From Paramecium octaurelia (lineage: Eukaryota; Ciliophora; Oligohymenophorea; Peniculida; Parameciidae), in assembly GCA_905182995.1 (NCBI GenBank), contig CAJJDP010000114.1, positions 63,772 through 127,771 on the forward strand: a stretch of DNA of 64,000 bases, in the 5' to 3' direction. Positions within the stretch are counted from its first letter, which is position 1. Every line of letters starts with the position of its first letter. Both the position numbers and the translations under genes were made by a program. This document shows positions 63,963-64,000 of the stretch, piece after piece. The notes below the pieces were generated by a model. That model was not told where the DNA came from, did not search any database, and worked only from the letters and a program-made list of their open reading frames with translations.

Positions 63963-64000
63963 TATAATTAATAATATACAATAATATTATTAAATCAATA

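Overview
The window reads as macronuclear DNA of a ciliate of the Paramecium type. Long reading frames appear only when TAA and TAG are read as glutamine and TGA is the sole stop. DNA is AT-rich, genes are packed head to tail on both strands, and almost every gene is cut by very short GT...AG introns. I placed about 85 of them by eye, nearly all 18-35 nt long. For the complete genes the spliced length comes out as a multiple of three, which supports the gene models. All translations and splice calls were made by reading the sequence; no search was run.

Layout. 1-9250: 3' part of a giant EF-hand/multi-C2 protein, a queuine tRNA-ribosyltransferase and a dual-specificity phosphatase. 9400-18200: a small ORF, a Gln-rich putative regulator, a coiled-coil protein, ubiquitin E1 (UBA1), a hypothetical protein and ribosomal P2. 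18400-27900: a FtsX-like permease, ribosomal eL13, a cyclic-nucleotide-domain K+ channel with a zinc knuckle, and an SF-assemblin. 28180-38980: a CK1-like kinase, a second phosphatase, two proteins of unknown function, a VPS9-domain Rab GEF, a tubby-like protein and an MFS carrier. 39060-45070: a decayed sirtuin, a ULK-like kinase, an unresolved stretch with WD40-like fragments, tRNA-Gly(UCC), a small basic protein and an ABHD-type hydrolase. 45800-51660: an RCC1-repeat protein, a short ORF with an internal TGA, a Wntless/TMEM181-like protein and a TFIIIB Bdp1-like subunit. 51740-55850: a DENN-domain protein interrupted by a 1,335-bp exact repeat around a single N. 56110-63962: a PKG-type kinase, a small protein, a CDPK, a Rab-like GTPase and a hormone-sensitive-lipase-like esterase.

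Themes. Signalling and membrane traffic dominate: Ca2+ (C2, EF-hand, CDPK), cyclic nucleotides (channel, PKG), Rab cycling (VPS9, DENN, Rab), and phosphorylation (CK1, ULK, PKG, CDPK, two DSPs). Genes are independent units; convergent pairs end as little as 10 bp apart.

Most worth following up: the 12-C2 protein; the CCHC knuckle in the K+ channel; the Rab with Gln-to-Ala in DTAGQ; the sirtuin pseudogene; two in-frame TGA cases; the Gln-rich protein with a possible Ig-fold DNA-binding core; and the N-flanked repeat, which is best explained as an assembly join that duplicates Bdp1.
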